A model generated the notes under the pieces. The model did not search any database, was not told the origin of the DNA, and saw nothing but the letters and a program-made list of their open reading frames with translations. A program made the position numbers and the translations under genes. This document shows, one piece after another, positions 1 through 7,308 of a DNA stretch of 42,328 nucleotides. Positions within the stretch are counted from its first letter, which is position 1. Every line of letters begins with the position of its first letter. Source of the DNA: Candidatus Latescibacterota bacterium (GTDB lineage: Bacteria > Latescibacterota > UBA2968 > UBA8231). The stretch spans positions 1 to 42,328 of the forward strand of contig JAJDYK010000179.1 in the NCBI GenBank assembly GCA_022825185.1. The letters are read 5' to 3'.

Positions 1-1263
1 GTATTTGCGGGGCTTGCTGGGTACTTGCTGCGCGAAGAAAAGTTTTGGCTGTTGGGGATTGAGGCATTCTTCGTCCTGTCTTTTGCCATTGGTGTGCGCT
101 TGATCCAGCATTTTTGGGTGCCGCTCGATCTGATCCGCACAGGGGCCGAACTCATCGGCGAGCGCGATTTTACCAGCAAGTTCGTCGAAGTGGGCCAGCC
201 GGAAATGGATCAGCTCGTGCGCGTGTACAACCGCATGATCGACCAATTGCGCGAAGAGCGCACGCGGCTGCAGGAACAGCACTACTTCATGGACAAGATC
301 CTGACGGCCTCGCCGTCGGGCATTATCACCCTCGATTTCGATGGCAAGGTCGCACTAGTCAATCCCAGTGCTAGCCGCTTGTTGGGGCTAGCTGAAAGCG
401 CGATGGTCGGCCAGTCTTTGGACGAGTTGGGAACGGCATTTGCTTGCGCCCTGCACGACTTAGCCATCGGTGAGTCGCAGGTGCTGCCGGTGCAAGGGCA
501 GCGGGTGCGCTGTCACAAGGCGCAGTTTTTAGACCAGGGATTTCCGCGCAGCTTTATCCTGATGGAGGAATTGACCGAGGAATTGCGCCTGTCGGAGAAG
601 GCGGCCTACGAGAAAGTCATCCGTCTGTTGGCACACGAGGTGAATAACTCAACGGGGGCGGTCAATTCCCTGCTGCACTCGTGTCTCAATTACAAGGGCC
701 AATTGCGGGAGGCCGACCGCGGCGATTTTGAAAACGCCCTGCAAGTGGCCATCGATCGCATCGACCATCTCAGCGCCTTCATGCGCAGCTTTGCCGAGGT
801 GGTCAAACTACCGGCACCGCACATGCAGCCTGTAGATTTGGAAGCCCTGTTGCGCGACATCGCCCTGCTGATGCGCGCCGAGTGCGAGCGCCGCAACATC
901 GAGTGGGAGTGGGATATTCAGGCGGATCTAAAGCGCATCGCCATGGACGAAAACCAGATGGAACAGGCGTTTGTCAATATCCTGAAAAATGCGGTGGAGG
1001 CCATTGGCGAGGACGGCAGGATCACCATTCGCTTGGGCAAGCTGCAAGACCGACCCTTTGCCGTGGTAGAGGATACGGGCGCGGGGATCGCCTCAGAAGT
1101 GGCCGAGAGTCTGTTCACGCCGTTTTTTAGCACCAAGGAAAATCGGCGCGGCCTCGGTCTGACGTTGGTGCAGGAGATTTTGAGTCGGCACGGTTTTGCC
1201 TTTTCCCTCGAAAGCCCTCCCGACGAGCCGACCCGTTTTACCATCCGCTTTTGCAACGCATAG
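1..1263 (+). CDS. Sensor histidine kinase, 5' end outside window
   Basis: The reading frame is open from base 1, so the N-terminus lies upstream; the first internal start codon is a TTG at 25. Visible parts in order: a hydrophobic segment (about nt 40-120), a HAMP-like linker, a PAS-like domain (about nt 290-570), then a kinase core. The phospho-acceptor His is in LLAHEVNNS (His codon 634-636). The ATPase domain shows the N box (QAFVNILKNAVEA), the G1 box (VEDTGAGI) and the F/G2 region (FFSTKENRRGLGLTLV). The layout resembles NtrY-type kinases, which is a family inference. It would autophosphorylate at the inner membrane and pass phosphate to a response regulator. No regulator gene is in the window; it may be upstream. 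Confidence 0.9.
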   Translation, partial: VFAGLAGYLLREEKFWLLGIEAFFVLSFAIGVRLIQHFWVPLDLIRTGAELIGERDFTSKFVEVGQPEMDQLVRVYNRMIDQLREERTRLQEQHYFMDKILTASPSGIITLDFDGKVALVNPSASRLLGLAESAMVGQSLDELGTAFACALHDLAIGESQVLPVQGQRVRCHKAQFLDQGFPRSFILMEELTEELRLSEKAAYEKVIRLLAHEVNNSTGAVNSLLHSCLNYKGQLREADRGDFENALQVAIDRIDHLSAFMRSFAEVVKLPAPHMQPVDLEALLRDIALLMRAECERRNIEWEWDIQADLKRIAMDENQMEQAFVNILKNAVEAIGEDGRITIRLGKLQDRPFAVVEDTGAGIASEVAESLFTPFFSTKENRRGLGLTLVQEILSRHGFAFSLESPPDEPTRFTIRFCNA

Positions 1264-1294
1264 TAGAGAATAGACAGCAGAGAAGGAGGTGATA

Positions 1295-2581
1295 GTGCGG
1301 TCGCTGGCCGGGGCTTTTGGATTCCTGCGTGGCAACATCCTCGTGCTTACCGCGTCGGGGAGCTTGGGCATGTTTTCTCGGGCCATGGTGTTTCCGTACG
1401 TTCCCCTCTACGTCTTGGCCCTCGGTGGCGAGTCAGAGCAGATCGGGATCGTCTATGCCTTGGGGCCGCTCGGCGGGCTGCTCGCGTTTCCAATCGCCGG
1501 CTATCTCGCCGACCATGCGAATCGGGCTTGGCTGATCGCCGCGGCTGGCTATTTCTCCGCTGCCGCCGTGCTGGTAAACGCCGTGGCACCGAGTTGGGAG
1601 TGGGTGGCCGCGGCGATGTTGATGCGGGGGTTTGCCGTGTTCCACTTCCCGGCTTCATCGGCGCTTGTCGCCGACTCCCTGCCCGCTGGGAACCGGGGCC
1701 GCGGAATGGCGACGATGACCGCGCTGACCGGGGGATTGGCGTTGTTTGCGCCGTTCGTGGCTGGCGTGGCGATTGACGCTTGGGGCGTCGAGGAGGGGAT
1801 GCGGATCCTCTATTGGGTGATGGGCGCGGCCTATGCCGCGGGTGCGACGATCAACTTGATCTTCATCCGCGAGACCCGCAAGCCGCCGGCAGAAGCGGTC
1901 AGCGCCGCCAACCTCGGACAGACGCTGCGCCGTTCCTACTCCGGCATCCCGGCACTGCTGCGCGGGTTCCCGCGTTCGCTGCGGGCCGTGTCGGTGGTGA
2001 TCATCCTGTGTTTTATCGCCAACGGCTTGGCCAGCCCCTTTTGGGTGGTGTACGCCAAGACCCACATCGGGCTGACGGCTTCGCAGTGGGGGCTGATTCT
2101 GCTGGTGGAGTTCGGCCTGCGGAACCTGACGACGGTTCCGGCGGGGTTTCTCACGGACCGCTTTGGACGCACGCGGTTTATCGTCGCCGCGCTGCTGGTC
2201 ACTGCGGCGACGCCGCTGTATCTGCTGGCTGGCTCCTTTGGATTCGTGCTGGCGATTCGGTGCGCCATCGGCGTGGCTGCTGCCTTTTTCAGCCCGGCGA
2301 TGGGTGCTCTACTGGCCGACATCGTGCCCAGCGCCATTCGCGGTCGCGTGATGGCCGCCATCGGCCGCGGGTCTGTGTCGGTCGGCAGTTCCTCCGGCGG
2401 GACGGGCGGCCCTGGGACCGGGTTCTTGACTACGCTGCCGCTGATGGTAGCCGCTCTTTTTGGCGGAGTGCTCTATGCTTGGAGTCCGGCGGTCCCGTTT
2501 CTTTGTGTGTTTGGCCTGACCGTCGTCGCCTTGGGCGTGTCGGTCGCATTCGTGCGGGATCCAAAAAAGGCGGAGGCGTAG
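1295..2581 (+). CDS. MFS transporter
   Basis: A hydrophobic protein of about 428 residues with the spacing of roughly 12 membrane helices, typical of major facilitator superfamily permeases. A loop motif GFLTDRFGRTRF after the central region matches the MFS A-motif (GxLaDrfGRr), and an N-half loop reads IAGYLADHANR. The start is taken as GTG 1295 because an almost perfect Shine-Dalgarno sequence (AAGGAGG, 1283-1289) lies 5 nt before it; a GTG at 1289 overlaps that site. The substrate cannot be told. It lies 31 nt after the kinase gene and could be co-transcribed. A serine/glycine-rich stretch (SVGSSSGGTGGPGTG) in a C-half loop is slightly unusual. The stop codon is embedded in a long palindrome. 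Confidence 0.88.
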   Translation: MRSLAGAFGFLRGNILVLTASGSLGMFSRAMVFPYVPLYVLALGGESEQIGIVYALGPLGGLLAFPIAGYLADHANRAWLIAAAGYFSAAAVLVNAVAPSWEWVAAAMLMRGFAVFHFPASSALVADSLPAGNRGRGMATMTALTGGLALFAPFVAGVAIDAWGVEEGMRILYWVMGAAYAAGATINLIFIRETRKPPAEAVSAANLGQTLRRSYSGIPALLRGFPRSLRAVSVVIILCFIANGLASPFWVVYAKTHIGLTASQWGLILLVEFGLRNLTTVPAGFLTDRFGRTRFIVAALLVTAATPLYLLAGSFGFVLAIRCAIGVAAAFFSPAMGALLADIVPSAIRGRVMAAIGRGSVSVGSSSGGTGGPGTGFLTTLPLMVAALFGGVLYAWSPAVPFLCVFGLTVVALGVSVAFVRDPKKAEA

Positions 2582-2607
2582 GGGGCGGTTTGCAAACCGC
2601 CCCCTAC
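2578..2607. repeat. 30-bp perfect palindrome at the MFS stop codon
   Basis: The arm GTAGGGGGCGGTTTG is followed directly by its exact reverse complement, overlapping the TAG stop (2579-2581). A second palindrome of the same design, GTAGGGGCGATTCG plus its complement, lies at 34252-34279, also at a gene 3' end. There is no T-run after it, so it is better read as a dispersed REP-like palindrome than as a classical terminator, though it could stabilise or end a transcript. Confidence 0.8.
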
Positions 2608-2633
2608 CGCGAATTGCGGCGAACGGATTCTTA

Positions 2634-2661
2634 TTGACTTTAAGCTAAATAGCGTTACCCT
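2634..2661 (+). promoter_or_regulatory. Weak candidate promoter for the DUF1538 operon
   Basis: A TTGACT hexamer (2634-2639) is followed after 16 nt by TACCCT (2656-2661). The -35 is good and the -10 is poor. It lies in the 156-nt gap between the palindrome and the first DUF1538 gene, leaving a leader of about 95 nt in which I recognise no riboswitch. The assignment is tentative. Confidence 0.25.
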
Positions 2662-2763
2662 GTTTTTCTGTGATTTGGACTCTTACGCATCGTGTGTGTA
2701 CCTAGCAGGCGGCCCGCATGAGGGGCTACGTGTTAAGCAACTTTCCTGAATTCCAATAAAACT

Positions 2764-3504
2764 ATGAGACTTTGGAATGTGTGCCTTGCGATATTGCGGC
2801 GGATTGTCGATGCGCTGCGCGATTTGGCTCCCATCATCATCGTCATTGCGTTCTTCCAACTCGTGGTGTTGCAGCAGCCCTTTCCGAACTTAGGGCGCGT
2901 CGCCGTTGGCTTAGTCTGCGTGGTCGCCGGCCTGACGCTCTTCATCCAAGGACTCGAAAGCGGTCTCTTTCCCCTCGGCGAGGCCATTGCACAGGCTTTT
3001 GCGCGCAAGGGGAGTGCGACCGCGTTGTTGGCCTTTGCCTTTTGCTTGGGTTTTGGCACCACGGTCGCGGAACCGGCCCTGATCGCCATTGCTGCAGAGG
3101 CGGCCGAAGTCGCCGCGGAAGCCGGTGCCATTGCCGACGACGACGAGGTGCGCGCTGCGTACGCCTTTGAGCTGCGCATGGTGGTGGCGGTCTCGGTCGG
3201 CATAGCGATCGTGCTCGGCGTGCTGCGCATCCTCAAGGGCTGGCCGATCCACCGGCTGATCATCGGGGGCTACGTGCTGGTGACTGTAATGACCGCGTTT
3301 GCGCCGGCAGAGATCATTGGCGTGGCCTACGATTCCGGCGGCGTCACCACCAGCACGATCACAGTGCCGCTGGTCACCGCGTTGGGCGTTGGGCTCGCCA
3401 CATCAATCCGGGGGCGCAACCCAATGGTCGATGGCTTCGGGCTCATTGCGTTTGCCAGCCTGACGCCCATGATTTTCGTACTGGCCTATGGCATGGTGAA
3501 CTGA
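2764..3504 (+). CDS. DUF1538 membrane protein, first paralog
   Basis: A 246-aa integral membrane protein of the DUF1538 family, which has no established function. It has about seven hydrophobic segments and two motifs shared with the next gene: [11 protein letters not shown] (about residues 98-108) and [10 protein letters not shown] (about 189-198), followed by a conserved [10 protein letters not shown]. The polar/glycine motifs inside membrane segments suggest a substrate path, as in a transporter or channel; this is inference. The start is ATG 2764 with no strong SD. The stop is one base before the next ATG, so the two are co-translated. In many genomes DUF1538 occurs as one tandem protein of about 500 aa; here the halves are separate genes, so a heterodimer is likely. 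Confidence 0.85.
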   Translation: MRLWNVCLAILRRIVDALRDLAPIIIVIAFFQLVVLQQPFPNLGRVAVGLVCVVAGLTLFIQGLESGLFPLGEAIAQAFARKGSATALLAFAFCLGFGTTVAEPALIAIAAEAAEVAAEAGAIADDDEVRAAYAFELRMVVAVSVGIAIVLGVLRILKGWPIHRLIIGGYVLVTVMTAFAPAEIIGVAYDSGGVTTSTITVPLVTALGVGLATSIRGRNPMVDGFGLIAFASLTPMIFVLAYGMVN

Positions 3505-3505
3505 G

Positions 3506-4291
3506 ATGGAATTTCTGCGGACTATTGTCAGCACCGCGTTTTCCACCGCGCTCGATGTGGCGCCCATTGTCGGCATCCTCGTTCTGTTCCAGGTTGCCGT
3601 ACTGCGTCGCAGCCTGCCGAACCTGCGCCGGATCGCGGTCGGGTTTGTCCTCGTCCTGTTGGGACTGACGCTCTTCCTCATTGGCTTGGAGGAGGCGCTT
3701 TTCCCCATCGGCGAGACCATGGCGCGCCAACTGACCGCGCCCGAGACAATCGGGGAGGCGAGTCTGGCCGATGGCGTCGATTGGTCCGACTACCTGCTGG
3801 TTTACGTCTTTGCCGCGGCAATCGGTTTTGCGACGACAGTAGCTGAGCCCTCGCTCATCGCGGTCGCTATCAAGGCCGAGGAGATCTCGGGCGGCGCGAT
3901 CGACGCCTGGGGCCTCAGAATCGCCGTGGCGGTCGGGGTGGCCACAGGGGTGGCACTGGGCTGCTTTCGCATTGTCACGGGTACGCCCCTGCCCTGGTAC
4001 ATCATTGCCGCATACTTAGTGGTGATCGCCCAGACCTTCCGGTCGAGCCGGACCATTGTGCCGCTCGCCTACGACAGCGGCGGCGTCACCACATCGACCG
4101 TCACGGTGCCAGTGGTCGCCGCGCTGGGTTTGGGGCTCGCCGCCACGGTTCCCGGGCGCAGCCCGCTGATCGACGGATTTGGCCTCATTGCGTTCGCCAG
4201 CGTCTTTCCCATCATGTCCGTTCTGGGCTATGCTATGGTGGTGTCTTGGGTGAGTCGCCGGCGGAACGCCAACCTCTCCGAGGAGACTTGA
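3506..4291 (+). CDS. DUF1538 membrane protein, second paralog
   Basis: A 261-aa paralog of the preceding protein. It repeats the same landmarks: [25 protein letters not shown] and [10 protein letters not shown], with a similar hydrophobic segment pattern. One clear difference is a linker of about 20 residues (LTAPETIGEASLADGVD, around residues 75-92) ahead of the GFATTVAEP motif. The positively charged C-terminal tail (SRRRNANLSEET) may face the cytoplasm and could be a docking site for the P-II-like protein encoded 3 nt downstream; that is inference by analogy with AmtB-GlnK. The coupling with P-II and CBS genes argues for a regulated transport system. Confidence 0.85.
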   Translation: MEFLRTIVSTAFSTALDVAPIVGILVLFQVAVLRRSLPNLRRIAVGFVLVLLGLTLFLIGLEEALFPIGETMARQLTAPETIGEASLADGVDWSDYLLVYVFAAAIGFATTVAEPSLIAVAIKAEEISGGAIDAWGLRIAVAVGVATGVALGCFRIVTGTPLPWYIIAAYLVVIAQTFRSSRTIVPLAYDSGGVTTSTVTVPVVAALGLGLAATVPGRSPLIDGFGLIAFASVFPIMSVLGYAMVVSWVSRRRNANLSEET

Positions 4292-4294
4292 ATT

Positions 4295-4645
4295 ATGAAA
4301 CTGAAACTGATTGTCGCCTTGGTCAGCAACGACAAGACCGATACTGTGGTCGATGCTGCGCGCGCTGGCGGGGCGACCGGCGCGACAATTATTACTGGCG
4401 TGCGCGGCGAAGGGCTGAAGCCGCAGAAGACCTTTTTCGGTCTCGATCTGGCAGCCCAACGCGATGTTGTTCTGTTCTTGGTGGTCGAGACGCGGGCGCG
4501 CGACATTTTGGAGCGCATCCGCGATGCCGGGCGCTTTGAGCAAGAGCCCGGCGCTGGCATTGCCTTTCAGATCCCGATTGAGGACGCCGTCGGTCTCACC
4601 ACCCAACTTCCCACCATCCTAGAAGAAGTGGACGACGAAATATGA
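4295..4645 (+). CDS. P-II family signal-transduction protein
   Basis: A 116-aa protein of P-II (GlnB/GlnK) size and pattern: it begins MKLKLIVALV, has GATGATIITGVRGEG leading into the T-loop, and ends with the PIEDAVGL strand typical of the family. P-II trimers bind ATP/ADP and effectors and switch target proteins, often membrane transporters. The T-loop (GLKPQKTFFGLDLAAQ) lacks the tyrosine that is uridylylated in GlnB/GlnK, so control by GlnD-type modification is unlikely; direct nucleotide or ligand sensing is inferred. The SD GAGGAG is at 4279-4284. The stop overlaps the CBS start (ATGA). It probably controls the two DUF1538 proteins rather than general nitrogen metabolism. Confidence 0.88.
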   Translation: MKLKLIVALVSNDKTDTVVDAARAGGATGATIITGVRGEGLKPQKTFFGLDLAAQRDVVLFLVVETRARDILERIRDAGRFEQEPGAGIAFQIPIEDAVGLTTQLPTILEEVDDEI

Positions 4646-5043
4646 GCGAGAAACGCACCATCCGGGTCGGAGACGTCATGGGCTCCAAACTCTACACTAT
4701 CGACAGACTTGCGACTGTGGCCGAGGCCATGGCACTCATGAAGCAGTACGAGGTCAGTTCGCTCGCCGTTGACCGGCGCGACGACGACGACGAGTTTGGC
4801 TTGCTCGTGGTCGCGGACATCGCGCGCGAGGTGATCGCCCAAAACCGCGCAGCCGAGCGCGTCAATGTGTACGAGATTATGTCGAAACCGGTGCTGACCC
4901 TGCCGTCGGCCATGCTCGCCCGCTACGCGGTGCGCTTGCTCGTGCGCTTTGAACTCTCCCGCGCCGTGGTCGTCGATTACGAGCGCCAGCCGCTCGGCAT
5001 GGTGACTTTGCGCGATCTCGTCCTGAGCCACGTGGCGGAGTGA
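4642..5043 (+). CDS. CBS-domain protein (two CBS motifs)
   Basis: A 133-aa cytosolic protein made of two CBS motifs. The first (about residues 7-60) reads VGDVMGSKLYTIDRLATVAEA then LLVVADIARE. The second (about 72-130) reads YEIMSKPVLTLPSAM then GMVTLRDLVLSH. CBS pairs bind adenine nucleotides and act as energy sensors. The start overlaps the P-II stop by four bases, so translation is coupled. With two nucleotide-sensing proteins in the same operon as two membrane proteins, the likely role is gating or tuning of the DUF1538 pair. This is the last gene of the operon; I see no clear terminator in the 198-bp gap after it. Confidence 0.88.
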   Translation: MSEKRTIRVGDVMGSKLYTIDRLATVAEAMALMKQYEVSSLAVDRRDDDDEFGLLVVADIAREVIAQNRAAERVNVYEIMSKPVLTLPSAMLARYAVRLLVRFELSRAVVVDYERQPLGMVTLRDLVLSHVAE

Positions 5044-5241
5044 TGGGACTGTCGGCCACTATCCGCTCCACGAGCGCTGTCCGGCGCGGTCGGTAGCGCT
5101 TTCAGTTCGACTTTCGAGTTCACCACTGCAAATACCAGCGGCAGCCGCAGCAATTCGCCGTCACATTCAGCCGATTGTGGTGTCCTGTAAGTGGGTACCC
5201 AAATGATCTACGACTACGACAAACTGGCCGCTCTGACCAGA

Positions 5242-5910
5242 TTAAACTCCACCTTTTCGACGTTTCCAAACATTGGCTGCATACATTAAGCCTATTTTAG
5301 GACTGCTGAGGATTGGAACTGAAATTTCCGGGCACAAATTTGCGGCTCCCGCCATAGAGGCTTGTGCTAACACAATGACATCTCCTTCAGGTGCTTTGTC
5401 TTTTATATTCTGAGCTATTTCACTAAAGTATTCTTTTTGATTTCCCTCCTCAAATTTGCTCCAAGCATTACTACAAAAAACCTCAATAAGTTTAACGCTC
5501 TTTCGACGCGCTTTCGCGGTTTCAAGAATAAGGTCACTAGTTGGAGCGATTGTACTTTCGAGTGCGGCAGCAACAATAATTCGGGAACCTATTTCAACTG
5601 CTTTCTCAGCCATAGGTCTATCGACCCGAACAATAGCACCATCGGTTAGGTTATTTACTTTTTCCGCACTTGCTCCAATTGTAGAACATGTGCAGAGTAC
5701 TACTGTTGCGCCTTCTTTGGTCGCGTAGAGGATACAATCCCGAATGCGTTCATCCAAGTTTTGAGTGATTCCTTTGTCTCGGGCCTCTGTCAAAAATTGC
5801 TCTTCTACAATATGTCTAATGGGTAATTCTAAAGAAGCTTCCTCTATAAGCCGATTGAAAGTATCGACATGCACTGGTGAAGTATGAAGAAAAGCCAAAT
5901 GAGATTGCAT
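5242..5910 (-). CDS. Asp/Glu/hydantoin racemase-like protein
   Basis: A 222-aa protein of the aspartate/glutamate racemase superfamily. The first catalytic-cysteine motif is LCTCSTIGAS (about residues 72-81). The position of the second cysteine reads VLAQASMAGAA, without Cys; I recall a group of these proteins with an AQxSMARA motif there, so this is probably a subfamily trait and not decay. Racemisation by the two-base cysteine mechanism is therefore doubtful and the substrate is unknown. The gene is much AT-richer than its neighbours. It reads divergently from the SMP-30 gene; a good SD (AAAGGGAG) and a TATAAT box precede it. Acquisition by transfer is plausible. Confidence 0.82.
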   Translation of the reverse strand: MQSHLAFLHTSPVHVDTFNRLIEEASLELPIRHIVEEQFLTEARDKGITQNLDERIRDCILYATKEGATVVLCTCSTIGASAEKVNNLTDGAIVRVDRPMAEKAVEIGSRIIVAAALESTIAPTSDLILETAKARRKSVKLIEVFCSNAWSKFEEGNQKEYFSEIAQNIKDKAPEGDVIVLAQASMAGAANLCPEISVPILSSPKIGLMYAANVWKRRKGGV

Positions 5911-5941
5911 GAAATAACTCCCTTTCTCTGTTCGCGCTTAG

Positions 5942-5947
5942 ATTATA
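5942..5947 (-). promoter_or_regulatory. TATAAT -10 box of the racemase-like gene
   Basis: On the minus strand a perfect TATAAT lies 32 nt before the ATG, with the SD AAAGGGAG between them. No convincing -35 is seen at 16-18 nt, so it may need an activator or an extended -10. Confidence 0.45.
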
Positions 5948-6007
5948 CAATCAAAGCTGCTCCGTGCCTATTGCAGGCCGCCGTCCGTATTACCAATATA
6001 CATTACC

Positions 6008-6025
6008 CTGCACAATAGGGTGCAG
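6008..6025. promoter_or_regulatory. Inverted repeat in the divergent promoter region
   Basis: CTGCAC, six bases, GTGCAG. It lies in the 162-nt spacer between the divergent racemase-like and SMP-30 genes, about 50 nt before the SMP-30 start. It could be an operator, but no regulator gene is adjacent. Confidence 0.3.
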
Positions 6026-6072
6026 AAGTTCCGCCGCGTTTAGGAACTACTAATTTTAATCGGGAAGATGAT

Positions 6073-7014
6073 ATGGAACTTGTGAGGTATCCAGATAGCC
6101 GCATTGAGGTGCTAGACGAGCGCTTCGCCCAGTACAAGCTGGCCAATGCCACCCTTGAAATGCTCTGGACCGGCGGGCGCTGGCTCGAAGGCCCTGTGTG
6201 GTTTGGCGACGGCCGCTATCTACTGTTCAGCGACATACCCAATAACCGCATTCTCAAGTGGGAAGAAGAGACCGGGGAGGTCTCAGTCTTCCGCAAGCCA
6301 TCGAACAACACTAACGGCAACACGCGCGATCTCCAAGGGCGATTGCTGTCGTGCGAACACGACGCGCGGCGAGTCACGCGGACGGAATACGACGGTTCAA
6401 TCACTGTGTTGATGGACCAGTTCGAGGGCAAGCCGTTGAATGCCCCCAACGACATCGTGGTAAAGTCCGATGGATCGGTCTGGTTCACAGACCCCGGTTA
6501 CGGCATTTTGATGGACTACGAGGGGCATCGGGATACGTTTGAGAATGCCGCCAATGTGTATCGTCTCGACCCGGACGCGGGGGAAGCGACGGTGGTAGCC
6601 GGGGATTTCCAGCGGCCCAACGGCCTGTGCTTCAGCCCGGATGAGTCGCTGCTCTACATCGTCGATACCGGGCGCTCCGACGGCCCTGAATACCCCACCC
6701 ACATCCGCGTGTTCGATGTCCACGGCGACCGCATCGCAAACGGGCGCGTGTTCGCGGACATGGAGCCTGGCTCGTCGGACGGAGTCCGCACCGATGTGGA
6801 TGGCAACTTGTGGTCGGGGGCCTGTTGGGGGGGCGAGGGCTACGACGGCGTGCATTGTTTTGCCCCCGACGGCACCTTGATCGGCAAGATCCACCTGCCA
6901 GCGCCCTGCGCCAACCTGTGCTTTGGCGGCGCGAAAAAGAACCGGCTGTTCATAACCTGTTCGCAGTCGCTGTTCTCGGTGTACGTCGAGACGAACGGGG
7001 CTCAGAAGCCGTAG
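6073..7014 (+). CDS. SMP-30/gluconolactonase family protein
   Basis: A 313-aa six-bladed beta-propeller of the SMP-30/LRE family, which hydrolyses sugar lactones such as gluconolactone. Metal-site landmarks of the family are present: LEGPVWF (Glu near residue 39), LNAPNDIVV (Asn) and NGLCFSPDESLLYIVDTG (Asp). Length is normal for the family. The start is ATG 6073 with GGGAAG just before it. No signal peptide is seen, so it is probably cytoplasmic. The TAG stop is followed in the same frame by the tail of a dehydrogenase (7015-7308), indicating a deletion or fusion junction. With that remnant and the amidase it may once have formed a sugar-acid catabolic operon. Confidence 0.9.
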   Translation: MELVRYPDSRIEVLDERFAQYKLANATLEMLWTGGRWLEGPVWFGDGRYLLFSDIPNNRILKWEEETGEVSVFRKPSNNTNGNTRDLQGRLLSCEHDARRVTRTEYDGSITVLMDQFEGKPLNAPNDIVVKSDGSVWFTDPGYGILMDYEGHRDTFENAANVYRLDPDAGEATVVAGDFQRPNGLCFSPDESLLYIVDTGRSDGPEYPTHIRVFDVHGDRIANGRVFADMEPGSSDGVRTDVDGNLWSGACWGGEGYDGVHCFAPDGTLIGKIHLPAPCANLCFGGAKKNRLFITCSQSLFSVYVETNGAQKP

Positions 7015-7308
7015 GGGATTACACTCGATCTCGCTGGCATCGAATGCACGGACGGCATGCTTCAACTGCGCAAGGGAATCCATTCGGGAAGGAACGATCT
7101 CTTCATCGGCCGGGATGGTGAGTGGGAACAGGTCGAGGTGACCGAGGACCACCACACTACGACGCGGCAGTTGAGCGAGTTCGTCGCGGCGATTGACGCG
7201 GGGACGGAGCCGCCGGTGACGGCCGAATACGCCCGCCATCTGGTGGCGGTGCTGACGGCGTGCATGGAGTCGTCCCGCCTCGGCAGAGAGGTGGTGCTCG
7301 AAGCATGA
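7015..7308 (+). pseudogene. Remnant C-terminus of a Gfo/Idh/MocA oxidoreductase
   Basis: Directly after the SMP-30 stop, and in the same frame, the sequence reads GITLDLAGIECTDGMLQL, then RQLSEFVAAIDAGTEPPV and a final HLVAVLTACMESSRLGREV. That is the usual end of Gfo/Idh/MocA dehydrogenases (a beta-sheet domain, then F..ci..G..P.v and a helix ending in S...G..V). The NAD-binding Rossmann domain and about 250 residues are missing, so it is a remnant; an internal ATG at 7057 could still give an 83-aa peptide. It overlaps the amidase start by ATGA. A deletion that removed most of the gene and joined it to the SMP-30 gene is the simplest reading. Confidence 0.7.

Noticed and set aside
2608..2763. 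Riboswitch in the leader of the DUF1538 operon.
   Set aside because: I could not fold a known class from the sequence by eye; only short stems are seen.
5044..5241. Minus-strand open stretch (reading GELLRLPLVFAVVNSKVELK) after the CBS gene as a gene remnant.
   Set aside because: It has no start, runs into the antisense of the CBS gene and I recognise no family; GC-rich sequence often stays open by chance.
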